From Frigoribacterium sp. CFBP 13712 (GTDB taxonomy: Bacteria > Actinomycetota > Actinomycetes > Actinomycetales > Microbacteriaceae): 62,021 nucleotides of DNA. Of the stretch, positions 45,195-53,429 are shown one piece after another. The position numbers were made by a program, and so were the translations under genes. Positions within the stretch are counted from its first letter, which is position 1. Each line of letters opens with the position of its first letter. The stretch covers positions 1 to 62,021 of the forward strand of contig NZ_JACYVH010000005.1 in the NCBI RefSeq assembly GCF_014842255.1. The letters are read 5' to 3'. The notes below the pieces were generated by a model. The model was not told the origin of the DNA. It ran no database searches and saw only the letters and a list, made by a program, of their open reading frames with translations.

Positions 45195-47555
45195 ATGGGG
45201 ATCCAGACCTCGCTCGACGCGATCCACGAGGCCGAGCGTCTCGTCGACTCCATGCGCCTCGCCGACGAGCTGGCCCTCGACGCCGCCCGCACCGGCGGGC
45301 CCCGCACCATCCGCGTGCTGCGCACGGCCCTCTCGAGCGACGACCAGCTGGTCGCCATCGCCGCCACGAACGCCCTCGCGCAGGTCTTCGACGATGCGGC
45401 CGACGTCGTGCTCTCGGGGCTGCTGTCGAGCGACCGCACCTTCTTGAGAGAGCACGCCGCCTCGGCGCTCAGCCAGCGCCTCCCTCGCTACGACACGATC
45501 GGGCGGCTGATCGGCCTCGTCGCGACGGGCGGCTTCACGGGCATGGTCGCGCAGCGCACGCTCGAGCAGTGGACGTCGTCGTCGCCCGCCCTCGTCGCCG
45601 TCGGGCTCGAGGGCGCGCTGCTCGGCGTGCACGAGCCCGATGCGCGCTACCGGCTGGTCGAGACGCTCGGGCTGGTACGCGCCGCCATCGCGACCCGGCC
45701 GCTGCTGACCATCGCCCTCGACCCCGGCGAGCACGAGCGCGTCCGGGTCGCCGCGGTCTCCGCGCTGGGGCAGCGGCAGGGCGACTCCGCGGTCGCCGCG
45801 GCGGTCGACGGGCTCGCGCGGCACGAGGGGTTCCTCGGCGACGTCGCACGGCTGGCCGTCGTCGATCTCTCGGCACGACCCGACGAGCTCCGCGCACCGA
45901 CCGGCGACCTGACCGTCGCCCAGCTGTTTTTGCACGCCGACATCGACGCCGACCTGACGCAGGCGGGCAGCGGCGACAACGGCGGGATCGCGACGCTGCT
46001 CGTGCGGCTCGGCGACGCGCTGGCGGGGCGCTCCGCCGCCGGGGCGTCGGCCGGCTCCGACGCGGGCGGCGGCTTCGGCGCGGGCGGCGGCTCCGATGCG
46101 GGCGGCGGCTTCGGCGCGGGCTTCGGTGCTCAGACCGAGCCCGACAGCCGAGGAGGCGCGGGTCGCGAGCCCGATACCCGTCACGTCGGCCGCGTGGTCA
46201 CCCTCTCGCGCGGTTCGGCCGCCGGGGCGCTCGACAGCGTCGAACGGATCGCCGCCACCACGACCGGTCACACCTACGGACGGGTGCCCCTGCTCAGCGA
46301 GCCGGTCTCGTCGGCCACGGCCTGGCCGCTGCGGGTCGCGGCCCGACGCGGCATCCGGCGCATCCTGCGCGCGAGCGGCGGGGTCGACCTGCTGCACCTG
46401 CGCATGGCCGACGTCGGCAGTCTCGCGGCGTCCGACGTGGCGCGCGAGCTGGACATCCCCGTGGTGTTCACGGTGGCGCCCGATCCGCACGCCGTCATCC
46501 AGTCGCTCGACCTCGCCGGCGGTCTGACCCGCGAGACCTTCGGCGACGTCGACGAGCGCGAGCACTTCTGGTTCCGCACCCGACTGGTGCAGCAGCTCGC
46601 GGCCAACGCGTCGCACACCGTGCTGTTCCCCCGACCCGAGCTGCAGCGCGACATGCGCGAACTGGTCGGCATCGACATCACGGCCCACCCCGAACGCCAC
46701 ACGGTCGTGCCCGAGGGCATCGATCTCGACGTGGTCGACCGCGCGGTGTCCGAGGCCGCCGAGCACGCCGCGGGGCTGCCGCCGACCCCGCCGCTCGCCG
46801 AGCTGCGCGAGCTGCTCGAGACCCTGCCGCCCGAGCGGCGCGACCTGCCGCTGCTGGTCAGCGTCGGGCGGCTGCACCGCGTGAAGGGCATGGCGACGAT
46901 CGTCGAGGCGTGGGCCGGCGGAGGTGCGCGCGGCGGTGGTGCGGGCGCGGCCGACGGCGGCGGTGCGGGCGCCGACGCTGCCGGGCCGCTGCGCGACCGG
47001 GCGAACCTGCTGCTGATCGGCGGCGATCTGCGGCACCCGAGCGCCGACGAGCGCGAGCAGCTCGACCTCATCGACGGGATCATCCCCGCCGACCGGCACC
47101 GCGCCTCCGGCCTGCTGCTGCCCGGGCATCGCCCGAACGACACCGTCGCCCGCTGGGTCGCCGCCGCGCGCTTCGGGGTGCCCGGGCTCGCGGCCCCCCG
47201 CGGCGTCTACGTCTGCGGCAGCCTCAAAGAGGAGTTCGGCATCGCGCTGCTCGAGGCGATGGGCTCGGGTCTGCTCGTCGTCGCGCCCGAGGGCGGCGGG
47301 CCGTCGACCTACGTGCGCCAGGGAGACACCGGCTACCTCACCCGCACCTGGGACGTCGACGCCCTCCGCAGCGCGATGGGCCAGGCGCTCGAGGCCGCGG
47401 GCGACGAGACGACGGAGGCGCGGGCCGGCCGATCACGCGACACCGTCGAGCGGTCGTTCACCATCCAGGCCATGGCCCGAGCACTGACCGGCGTGTACGA
47501 GACCGTGCACCACGACGAGCTCGAACAACGCGAATGGAGCGTGAGCAGCCGATGA
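45195..47555 (+). CDS. HEAT-repeat-like domain fused to GT4 glycosyltransferase
   Basis: A 786-residue two-part protein. Residues about 1-240 form a helical repeat solenoid like HEAT/PBS repeats (IRVLRTALSSDDQLVAIAATNALAQVF, REHAASALSQRLP, VRVAAVSALGQRQGDSAVAAAVDGL). A Gly/Ala/Ser-rich linker (about 275-315) leads to a GT4 domain of the sucrose-phosphate-synthase-like type: PEGIDLDVVD, SVGRLHRVKGMATIVEAW, GSLKEEFGIALLEAMGSGLLVVAPEGGGP. A second glycine-rich insert lies at about 575-595. GAGAGG precedes the ATG. It is coupled (ATGA) to the GT1 gene. Product unknown, probably a surface glycan. Confidence 0.8.
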   Translation: MGIQTSLDAIHEAERLVDSMRLADELALDAARTGGPRTIRVLRTALSSDDQLVAIAATNALAQVFDDAADVVLSGLLSSDRTFLREHAASALSQRLPRYDTIGRLIGLVATGGFTGMVAQRTLEQWTSSSPALVAVGLEGALLGVHEPDARYRLVETLGLVRAAIATRPLLTIALDPGEHERVRVAAVSALGQRQGDSAVAAAVDGLARHEGFLGDVARLAVVDLSARPDELRAPTGDLTVAQLFLHADIDADLTQAGSGDNGGIATLLVRLGDALAGRSAAGASAGSDAGGGFGAGGGSDAGGGFGAGFGAQTEPDSRGGAGREPDTRHVGRVVTLSRGSAAGALDSVERIAATTTGHTYGRVPLLSEPVSSATAWPLRVAARRGIRRILRASGGVDLLHLRMADVGSLAASDVARELDIPVVFTVAPDPHAVIQSLDLAGGLTRETFGDVDEREHFWFRTRLVQQLAANASHTVLFPRPELQRDMRELVGIDITAHPERHTVVPEGIDLDVVDRAVSEAAEHAAGLPPTPPLAELRELLETLPPERRDLPLLVSVGRLHRVKGMATIVEAWAGGGARGGGAGAADGGGAGADAAGPLRDRANLLLIGGDLRHPSADEREQLDLIDGIIPADRHRASGLLLPGHRPNDTVARWVAAARFGVPGLAAPRGVYVCGSLKEEFGIALLEAMGSGLLVVAPEGGGPSTYVRQGDTGYLTRTWDVDALRSAMGQALEAAGDETTEARAGRSRDTVERSFTIQAMARALTGVYETVHHDELEQREWSVSSR

Positions 47556-49066
47556 CCCTGCTCGTCATCAGCCCCGACTACGCCTCGCACCTGCTGCCGC
47601 TGGCGACCCTGGCCACCGAATGGCGCGAGCGCGGCGAACGGGTGGTCGTGGCGACCGGGCCGGCCACCGCCTCCATCGTCGAGTCGTTCGGCTTCGAACG
47701 AGCGCACCTGCAGCTCGGTCGCGGCTCGAACCCGGGCGTCATCCGCGCGGAGGAGCAGGTCGCCGACGAGGACGCCTCGCTGCGCGGCTTCTTCGACGCG
47801 ACCCGCGTCGGCATGATCGAGACCCTGTCGTACCAGGCTCGCGAGCGGCTCACCGACCTCATGTGGCAGCCCGTCGAGACCGCCCGCGCCGTGCTCGCGG
47901 TCGTCGAGTCGGTCGCGCCCGACCGCATCATCGTCGACCACCTCGCCTTCAGCGCCCGCCTCGCACTCGTCGCCGGGGGAGTGCCTTACGCCGACGTCGT
48001 GCTCGGGCACCCGACGGCGCTGCCCGTCGGCGACGAGGTCTACGGCTGCCCGCCGGAGTGGCCTGCGGCGTTCGCGGCGGAGGCCGGCGGTGCGGCCGGC
48101 GGTGCCGGCGCTGCGGGTGCCGCGGGAGCCGCGGGTGCGGGTGTCGGCGCCGGTGCTGCGGGAGGCGCGGGTGGTGCAGGAGGCGCGGGTCGGGGCGACG
48201 ACGGAACGGCCGGCATCGCGGGGCTGCGCGAGCTCTGCGAACGGGTCGACGCGTCGTTCACCGCCGAGTGGAACACCGCGCTCGCCGAGCTGGCCCCGCA
48301 CCTGCCGCCGTCGACGAGCGCGTTCGGCGAGCACGGCGAGCTGCTGCTCTACAACTACCCGGGCGAGCTGGCCGACCCCGCGCGCGAGGAGCTCCTGCCG
48401 CCGCACGTATGGCTCGGCTCGGCGGTGCGCACCGAGCCCGCCGACCCCGAGGTCGAGGCCTGGCTGGCCCAGGGCGCGGCGGTTCGGCGGGATCCCGTCA
48501 TCGGCGGCGGGTCAGCGCTGACCCGCCCCCGCCGACAGGAACCCGCCGCACCCGTCGAGCCCTTCGTGTACGTGAGCTTCGGGAGCTTCCTCTCGGTGCG
48601 CTCGGACGTGCTCGGGCGCGTGGCCGGTGCGCTCCGCACGCTCGGCGTCCGAGCGGCGATCGCACTGGGTTCGGGCGCCCGGGAGGACCTCGGCGAGATC
48701 CCGTCCGACTGGCTCGTGCGGGAGTTCCTGCCGCAGGTCAGATTGCTCGGGGCGGCGTCCGCGGCCGTGACGCACGGGGGGAACAACAGCGTGACCGAGG
48801 CGATGACCGCCGGTGTGCCGCTCGTCGTGCTGCCGTTCTCGACCGACCAGTTCGCGGGGGCCGCGGCGCTCGAGCGGACCGGCTTCGGCGTCGCGCTGCC
48901 GCCCAACACGGCCACCGAGGGCGAGCTGGTCGAGGCGCTGCGGCACGTGCTCGCCCTCCACGAGAACGCGCCCGACGCCGCGGCGGGCCTGGCCGCGCTC
49001 GCTTCGTCGCTGAACGAGGTGCCGGGGAGGGTGCGAGCCGCGACGGCGCTGACCGCGGGGCGCTGA
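47552..49066 (+). CDS. GT1 (UGT-like) glycosyltransferase with in-frame repeat element
   Basis: Glycosyltransferase of 504 residues with two Rossmann-like halves: SPDYASHLLPLATLATEWRERGERVVVATG at the start and FVYVSFGSFLS ... LPQVRLLGAASAAVTHGGNNSVTEAMTAGVPLVVLPFSTDQ in the C-terminal half, where HGG-N-S and the following DQ bind the nucleotide sugar. Two inserts are odd: a Gly/Ala run at about 178-222, and residues about 312-334 (RRDPVIGGGSALTRPRRQEP), which are encoded by copy 2 of repeat family H and lie in the linker between the two halves. Starts in an ATGA overlap. Confidence 0.83.
   Translation: MTLLVISPDYASHLLPLATLATEWRERGERVVVATGPATASIVESFGFERAHLQLGRGSNPGVIRAEEQVADEDASLRGFFDATRVGMIETLSYQARERLTDLMWQPVETARAVLAVVESVAPDRIIVDHLAFSARLALVAGGVPYADVVLGHPTALPVGDEVYGCPPEWPAAFAAEAGGAAGGAGAAGAAGAAGAGVGAGAAGGAGGAGGAGRGDDGTAGIAGLRELCERVDASFTAEWNTALAELAPHLPPSTSAFGEHGELLLYNYPGELADPAREELLPPHVWLGSAVRTEPADPEVEAWLAQGAAVRRDPVIGGGSALTRPRRQEPAAPVEPFVYVSFGSFLSVRSDVLGRVAGALRTLGVRAAIALGSGAREDLGEIPSDWLVREFLPQVRLLGAASAAVTHGGNNSVTEAMTAGVPLVVLPFSTDQFAGAAALERTGFGVALPPNTATEGELVEALRHVLALHENAPDAAAGLAALASSLNEVPGRVRAATALTAGR
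48486..48553 (+). repeat. Palindromic element, family H, copy 2, in frame inside a gene
   Basis: The same 68-bp element as at 44993-45060 in opposite orientation; 33 bases around the palindromic centre (48506-48527) are identical. It keeps the frame of the glycosyltransferase. Confidence 0.85.
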
Positions 49067-49116
49067 CCTGGGCGACCCGCGCCTCCTCGGATCGGTGCGC
49101 TCGGTGCGCTGCCCAC

Positions 49117-49254
49117 GGTGGTCGGAAGTGGCCCGTCAGTGGGCGCGGAGGGGCGTGTTCTGACCAGGGTGCGTTGCGCGGGCGGTGCGCTGGGCGCACT
49201 TTGGTCGGAAGTGGCCCTTCACCGGGCGTAGTGGGGCGTCTTCTGACCAGGGTG
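49117..49254. repeat. Palindromic element, family C, copies 2 and 3 in tandem
   Basis: Two direct copies (49117-49169 and 49202-49254), each starting TGGTCGGAAGTGGCCC and ending TTCTGACCAGGGTG, each able to fold on itself. They lie between convergent glycosyltransferase genes. Confidence 0.8.
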
Positions 49255-49292
49255 CGCGGGGCGGGGCGCGGCGCTGGGCGGGGCGCGCGGCG

Positions 49293-49946
49293 TCAGCCGA
49301 AGACGACCGCGCGCATCGCCTCGGGGCTGACGGCGGCCTCGCGGTACCGCTCCATGAGGGCGGCGTTCGCGTCGTACTGCGGGCCCTCGCGCACCTCCGC
49401 CTGGTGATGCAGCGCGAAGACCATGCCCTCGTGCCGCCGCGGAGCCTCCCCCAGCAGCGTGCTGTGCGCGAGATACCACGCGGCGTCCTCGAAGCCCCAG
49501 CCTCTGAAACGTTCGTCCTGCCCGCCATGACTCCGCCACGAGGAGGCGCGGGTCACGTACACCCCCGAGCACGCCCCCCGCACGAGCTCGAAGTCGCACT
49601 GCTCGAGGGGCGTCCCGGCGGCCGCCTGCGTGGTCCCCTCCCGACCTAGCCAGTGATACTCGGTGTAGGGCAGGTGCACGCGGCCGCTGTCGCGGGCCGC
49701 GTCGATCGCGGCGAGGAGGGGCTCGCGCTGGGGCAGGGTGTCGGCGTCGCCGATGACGGCGATCTCGTCGTCGGCGAGGGCCGCGACGCCGAGGTTGCGG
49801 CACTGGGCCAGGTTGAAGACGGGGTCGGGGGAGTCGACGGTGCGGATCTCGGCGTCGGGCAGGGCCTCGGCGTACCAGTCGCGGACGACCTCGAAGGCCG
49901 CGATGCGGCTGGGCTGCGGACGCCAGGGGAGCACGACGGTGACCAT
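49293..49946 (-). CDS. GT2-like glycosyltransferase with galactosyltransferase-type C-terminus
   Basis: A 217-residue enzyme. VVLPWRPQPSRIAAFEVV opens the fold, NLAQCRNLGVAAL and VIGDADTLPQ hold the sugar-nucleotide and metal (DxD) sites, and FRGWGFEDAAWYLAHS matches the Glyco_transf_7C motif (WGxED). Soluble. TAGGCT lies at 49953-49958, six bases before the ATG. Part of the same surface-glycan set; it converges on the GT1 gene. Confidence 0.8.
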   Translation of the reverse strand: MVTVVLPWRPQPSRIAAFEVVRDWYAEALPDAEIRTVDSPDPVFNLAQCRNLGVAALADDEIAVIGDADTLPQREPLLAAIDAARDSGRVHLPYTEYHWLGREGTTQAAAGTPLEQCDFELVRGACSGVYVTRASSWRSHGGQDERFRGWGFEDAAWYLAHSTLLGEAPRRHEGMVFALHHQAEVREGPQYDANAALMERYREAAVSPEAMRAVVFG

Positions 49947-50349
49947 CCGCCGAGCCTAGCGGCGCGGGCGCGCGCGGCGCCGCCGGTGCTGGCTCCGCCC
50001 TGCTTCGCCCTGCTTCGCTCTGCTCCGCCCTGCTCCGCCCCGCGAAGAACCGCGTTCGCGAAGATGAACCGCGATACAGCGCGGTTCTTCTTCGCGAACG
50101 CGGTTCATGGGCGGGAGTCGCCGCACGGCGCGAGCACCGCGGCAGGAGGCGCTGGCCGCGAAGCGCAGAGGAGGCGCGCTCCGCAGGAGCTCCGCAGCCG
50201 GCGTGGATACCCTGGCGGCGGCCGTCTCGTGCGGTCGACCGTCCGGAACGAGCCGGGCGCCGCCTCCGCGGTCCGCCCCTCGGCCTGCGGGTGCCCGTCG
50301 GCCGCCTCGGCCGCGACTCGCGGACCGACCCCGGGTCGGAGAGGCACCC
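49947..50349. other. Intergenic region between divergent glycan genes
   Basis: Contains CTGCTTCGCC/CTGCTCCGCC tandem units near 49991-50042, palindromic element A copy 2 (50047-50106), and an open frame continuous with the next gene whose text is low complexity and not convincing as protein. Two near-copies of the 10-mer sit at about 50150 and 50170. Confidence 0.5.
50047..50106. repeat. Palindromic element, family A, copy 2
   Basis: Arms of 27 bases beginning GAACCGCGTTCGCGAAGATG with one mismatch, loop ATACAG. Compared with copy 1 (29123-29182) an outer C-G pair has become G-C on both arms, a compensated change. Confidence 0.88.
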
Positions 50350-52245
50350 GTGACCCCCGCATCGACCCCCTCCCCGGGCGCCGCCGCATCGGCTCACCCC
50401 GCCGCCGACCCCCCCGCCTCGGCTCACTCCGCCGGCGCTGATCGGGGCGCCAGCACCGGCGGCAGCACCCGCGGCGCCGACGCCACCAGCACCGGCACCG
50501 GCAGAACAAGCGCCACCAGCACCGGCGGCAGCACCCGCGGCGCCGACGCCGGCGCCGGCACCCGCAGCACAAGCGCCACCAGCACCAGCACCGCCACCAG
50601 CGCCCGCAGCACAAGCGTCACCGCCACCACCGCCCGCCCGCCGGTCCGCCTCGCGATCCTGCTCGGCCTGCTGGCCGCGGCGATCTCCGCGGCCGGCTCG
50701 TGGATCCCGTCGTTCTGGGGCGACGAGGCCGCGAGCGTCATGTCGGCCCAGCGCCCCCTGCCGAGCCTGTTCCACATGGTCGGGCACATCGACGCCGTGC
50801 ACGGTCTCTACTACCTGGGGCTGCACTTCTGGATCGACCTGTTCGGCGCCTCCCCCTTCTCGACCCGCCTGCCCTCGGCGCTCGCCGTCGGAGCGATGGT
50901 CGCCGGAGTCGTGCTCCTCGTCGACCGCCTCGGCACCCGTCGCCTCGCCGTGATCGCCGGCATCGTCGCGGCCGTGCTGCCCCGCGTCACCTCGATGGGC
51001 ACCGAGTCCCGGTCGTACGCGATCGGGGCCGCCCTCGCGGTCTGGAGCACCTGGGCCCTCGTGCGGATCGTGACCTCCCGGCACCGCGCCTCCCGGGCCG
51101 ACTGGGTCGTCTACGGCGTGCTCGCCGGCGCGGGGGTGGGCGTGTTCGTCTACTTCGGTCTGATCGTCGGCGTGCACGCGCTGCTGCTGCTCGCGCTGGC
51201 CCGCGACGCCCGCCCGGCCGCTGCTGCAGGAGGCGCGGCGCATGTTCCCGAAGGAGGCGCGGCGAGCATCCCCGCAGGAGGCGCGGCGCAGCACCCCGAG
51301 GGAGGCGCGGCGCGCCTGCGCGAGGGCGGCGACGTCGTGCGGGCCTGGGTCGCGACGGTCGTGGTCGCGCTGCTCGCGGTGTCGCCGATCGTCGTCTTCT
51401 CGGTGGCGCAGCGGGGGCAGGTGTCGTTCCTCGCGCGGCGCGACACGACCAGCCCGCGCGCCCTGCTCGTCGAGCTGTGGTTCGGCGACACCCGCTTCGC
51501 CGTCGTCGCCTGGGCGCTCGTCGCAGTCGCCGTCGTGGCGCTCGCCGCCGGGCTGCTGCACCGCGCCCGCGACGGCTGGTCGGCGGCCCTCTCGGTGACA
51601 CCGCGCGGCGTCCTCACGGTGACGGCGCTCCTCCTGGCGTTCGTGCCGGCGGTGGCACTGCTCGCGCTGAACCTCGCCGTGCCCGCGTTCTCGGGCCGGT
51701 ACCTGTCGTTCAGCGCTCCGGCCGTGGCGATCCTCGTCGCGATCGGCATCGACGTGCTCGCCTCGCGACGGACGGCCGTCGCGGCCCTCGGCGTCGCCGT
51801 CGTCGTCGGGCTCGCCGCACCCGTGTGGCTCGACCAGCGCGGCCCGTACGCGAAGAACGCGACCGGCTGGCAGGAGCTCAGCGCCCTGGTCGGCGAGCAC
51901 GCCGTCGCCGGAGACGCCCTCGTCTTCGACGAGTCGCCCAAGCCGTCGATCGAGCCGCGACTCGCACTGCACACCTACCCCGACGGGTTCGAGGGGCTGC
52001 GCGACGTGACGCTGAAGACGCCGTTCGTCGACGCCGACGGCTGGCGCGACGACGTGCTGACGGTGCCCGAGGCGGCCGCGGCCGGTCGGTTCGACGACGC
52101 TCCGCGGGTCTGGTTCGTCGAGTACGTCGCGGCCGACGGCAGCACGTCGCCGAAGTCGGGACTGCGCGAGCTGCTGGGCGACGGCTACGCCGAGGTCGGC
52201 AGCTGGAGCACGCACCGCGCCCGCCTCGTCGAGCTCGAGCGCTAG
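50350..52245 (+). CDS. GT39-like membrane glycosyltransferase
   Basis: Integral membrane sugar transferase of 631 residues using lipid-linked donors (ArnT/PMT-like): the first span is followed by the catalytic-type loop SFWGDEAASVMSAQRP, then LHFWIDLFGASPFSTRLPSAL and about nine more spans, with a soluble C-terminal domain (residues about 480-631). The N-terminal 95 residues are a Ser/Thr/Gly/Ala repeat region (STGGSTRGADATSTGTG and again). A cytoplasmic or loop insert at about 294-325 is four copies of an eight-residue repeat. GTG at 50350 is preferred, with GGAGAGG upstream; earlier codons are open but low complexity. Confidence 0.8.
   Translation: MTPASTPSPGAAASAHPAADPPASAHSAGADRGASTGGSTRGADATSTGTGRTSATSTGGSTRGADAGAGTRSTSATSTSTATSARSTSVTATTARPPVRLAILLGLLAAAISAAGSWIPSFWGDEAASVMSAQRPLPSLFHMVGHIDAVHGLYYLGLHFWIDLFGASPFSTRLPSALAVGAMVAGVVLLVDRLGTRRLAVIAGIVAAVLPRVTSMGTESRSYAIGAALAVWSTWALVRIVTSRHRASRADWVVYGVLAGAGVGVFVYFGLIVGVHALLLLALARDARPAAAAGGAAHVPEGGAASIPAGGAAQHPEGGAARLREGGDVVRAWVATVVVALLAVSPIVVFSVAQRGQVSFLARRDTTSPRALLVELWFGDTRFAVVAWALVAVAVVALAAGLLHRARDGWSAALSVTPRGVLTVTALLLAFVPAVALLALNLAVPAFSGRYLSFSAPAVAILVAIGIDVLASRRTAVAALGVAVVVGLAAPVWLDQRGPYAKNATGWQELSALVGEHAVAGDALVFDESPKPSIEPRLALHTYPDGFEGLRDVTLKTPFVDADGWRDDVLTVPEAAAAGRFDDAPRVWFVEYVAADGSTSPKSGLRELLGDGYAEVGSWSTHRARLVELER
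51229..51324 (+). repeat. Four tandem 24-bp units inside the GT39-like gene
   Basis: GGAGGCGCGGC starts at 51229, 51253, 51277 and 51301, exactly 24 bp apart, giving GGAAHVPE, GGAASIPA, GGAAQHPE and GGAARLRE. Confidence 0.9.
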
Positions 52246-52302
52246 CGCCGCGCGCCGCTGCCTGCTGCGCGTCCCGCACGCCGGCGCGACACCCGGTCCC
52301 AC

Positions 52303-52371
52303 GCGCGACACCCCGTTCTCGGCGTGACACCCGCATTCATCGGGGTGTATCGCCGAAAACCGGGTGTAGCG
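52303..52371. repeat. Palindromic element, family B, copy 2
   Basis: CGACACCCCGTTCTCGGCG and following bases match copy 1 at 43457-43522 and fold in the same nested way. It lies between convergent genes. Two more 10-mers follow at 52404 and 52422. Confidence 0.75.
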
Positions 52372-52452
52372 ATGAGCCGGCTGGCCGGCGCGGTCGGCCG
52401 GCGCCGCGCCTCCTGCCGGCACCGCGCCTCCTGCAGTCCGGTGCGGCCCGCG

Positions 52453-53328
52453 CTACCGCGTCAGCGCGGTCAGCTCGGCCCGGGTGCGGGCGCCGGCCTT
52501 CCGCAGCAGGTTCGAGACGTGGAACTTCACCGTGTTCTCGCTGATCCCGAGCGAGTCGGCGATCGCCCGGTTGCGCGCGCCCGACGCCACGAGCCGCAGC
52601 ACCTCGCGTTCGCGCCCGCTCAGCGCCACGGTCTCGTCGAGCGTCCCGCTCTCGGCGGGCGGGTCGAGGGGCAGCGAGACGGCGACGTCCGACCCCCACC
52701 CCGGCGTCGAGGCGACCGAGAGCGAGCCGTCGAGCGCCGTGACCCGCTCGGCGATGGGCCGCAGCGAGTCGTCGCGCACGGTGAGGGCGCCGGCCCCGTC
52801 GTCGCGGATGCTCATCAGCAGGTTGAGCCCGTCGCAGTCCCACTGGATCCGCACGCGCCGCGCGTCGCCGGTGTCGACGAGGGCGAGCACGGCGCTCCGC
52901 ACGATGGCGCGGGCGGCGTGGGCGACCTCGCCGGGCAGCGCGCGCCCCGTCGCCGGAGGCTCGACGAACTGCACGTCGAGGTCGCCGAAGCGGACGAGTG
53001 GTCGCAGATCGCTCCGGAGGCGCGCGAAGGCCCCGACGACCGGCTCGAGCAGCAGGGACCGCTGGTGATCGGTCTCGGTGCGGATCTCGACCATGGCCGA
53101 GGCGGCGATGTCGATGGCCATGGTGCGGGCGGCGCGGTCGTCGAGGCGCGACGACCGGAGCGTCGCGAGCAGCGACTCGAGGGTGAGGGCCTGCCGGTCG
53201 ACCAGCTCGGCGACCGACCGGGCGTGCTCGACGACGAGCGACCGGCTCGCGGGCGACGGCAGATCGACGAGGGGCTGGGCGGTGTCGGCTGCGGCTGTGT
53301 CGGCTGCTGCGGCGGCTGTGTCGGGCAT
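52453..53328 (-). CDS. Regulator with histidine kinase-like ATPase domain and LuxR helix-turn-helix
   Basis: One polypeptide of 291 residues carrying parts usually found on two proteins. After a variable N-terminus, a dimerisation-like helical region (about 30-130; ARTMAIDIAASAMVEIRTE) leads to a HATPase-like fold with DDGAGALTVRDDSLRPIAERVTALDG and TPGWGSDVAVSLPL, then a LuxR/GerE helix-turn-helix (about 228-285; LSGREREVLRLVASGARNRAIADSLGISENTVKFHVSNLLRKAGA). There is no receiver domain and no clear phospho-acceptor histidine. TAGGTT lies six bases before the ATG. Divergent from hxlB-hxlA, which it probably controls. Confidence 0.78.
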   Translation of the reverse strand: MPDTAAAAADTAAADTAQPLVDLPSPASRSLVVEHARSVAELVDRQALTLESLLATLRSSRLDDRAARTMAIDIAASAMVEIRTETDHQRSLLLEPVVGAFARLRSDLRPLVRFGDLDVQFVEPPATGRALPGEVAHAARAIVRSAVLALVDTGDARRVRIQWDCDGLNLLMSIRDDGAGALTVRDDSLRPIAERVTALDGSLSVASTPGWGSDVAVSLPLDPPAESGTLDETVALSGREREVLRLVASGARNRAIADSLGISENTVKFHVSNLLRKAGARTRAELTALTR

Positions 53329-53429
53329 GGCCTCAACCTATCCTCCACAACCCCACCTACCCGAACGGATAGTCACACCCCGTCGGATGCACGGCGCATC
53401 AGGAGGTGCGGGCGAGGAGGGTGGTACCC

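Noticed and set aside
44867-45439. Extension of the pyruvyltransferase gene upstream to 45439
   Set aside because: The extra frame crosses tandem repeats and the antisense of the HEAT-GT4 gene; a GTG with a good ribosome site exists at 44866.
51229-51324. Possible CRISPR-like or phage-type repeat
   Set aside because: The 24-bp units are in frame within a membrane protein gene and have no spacer variation.
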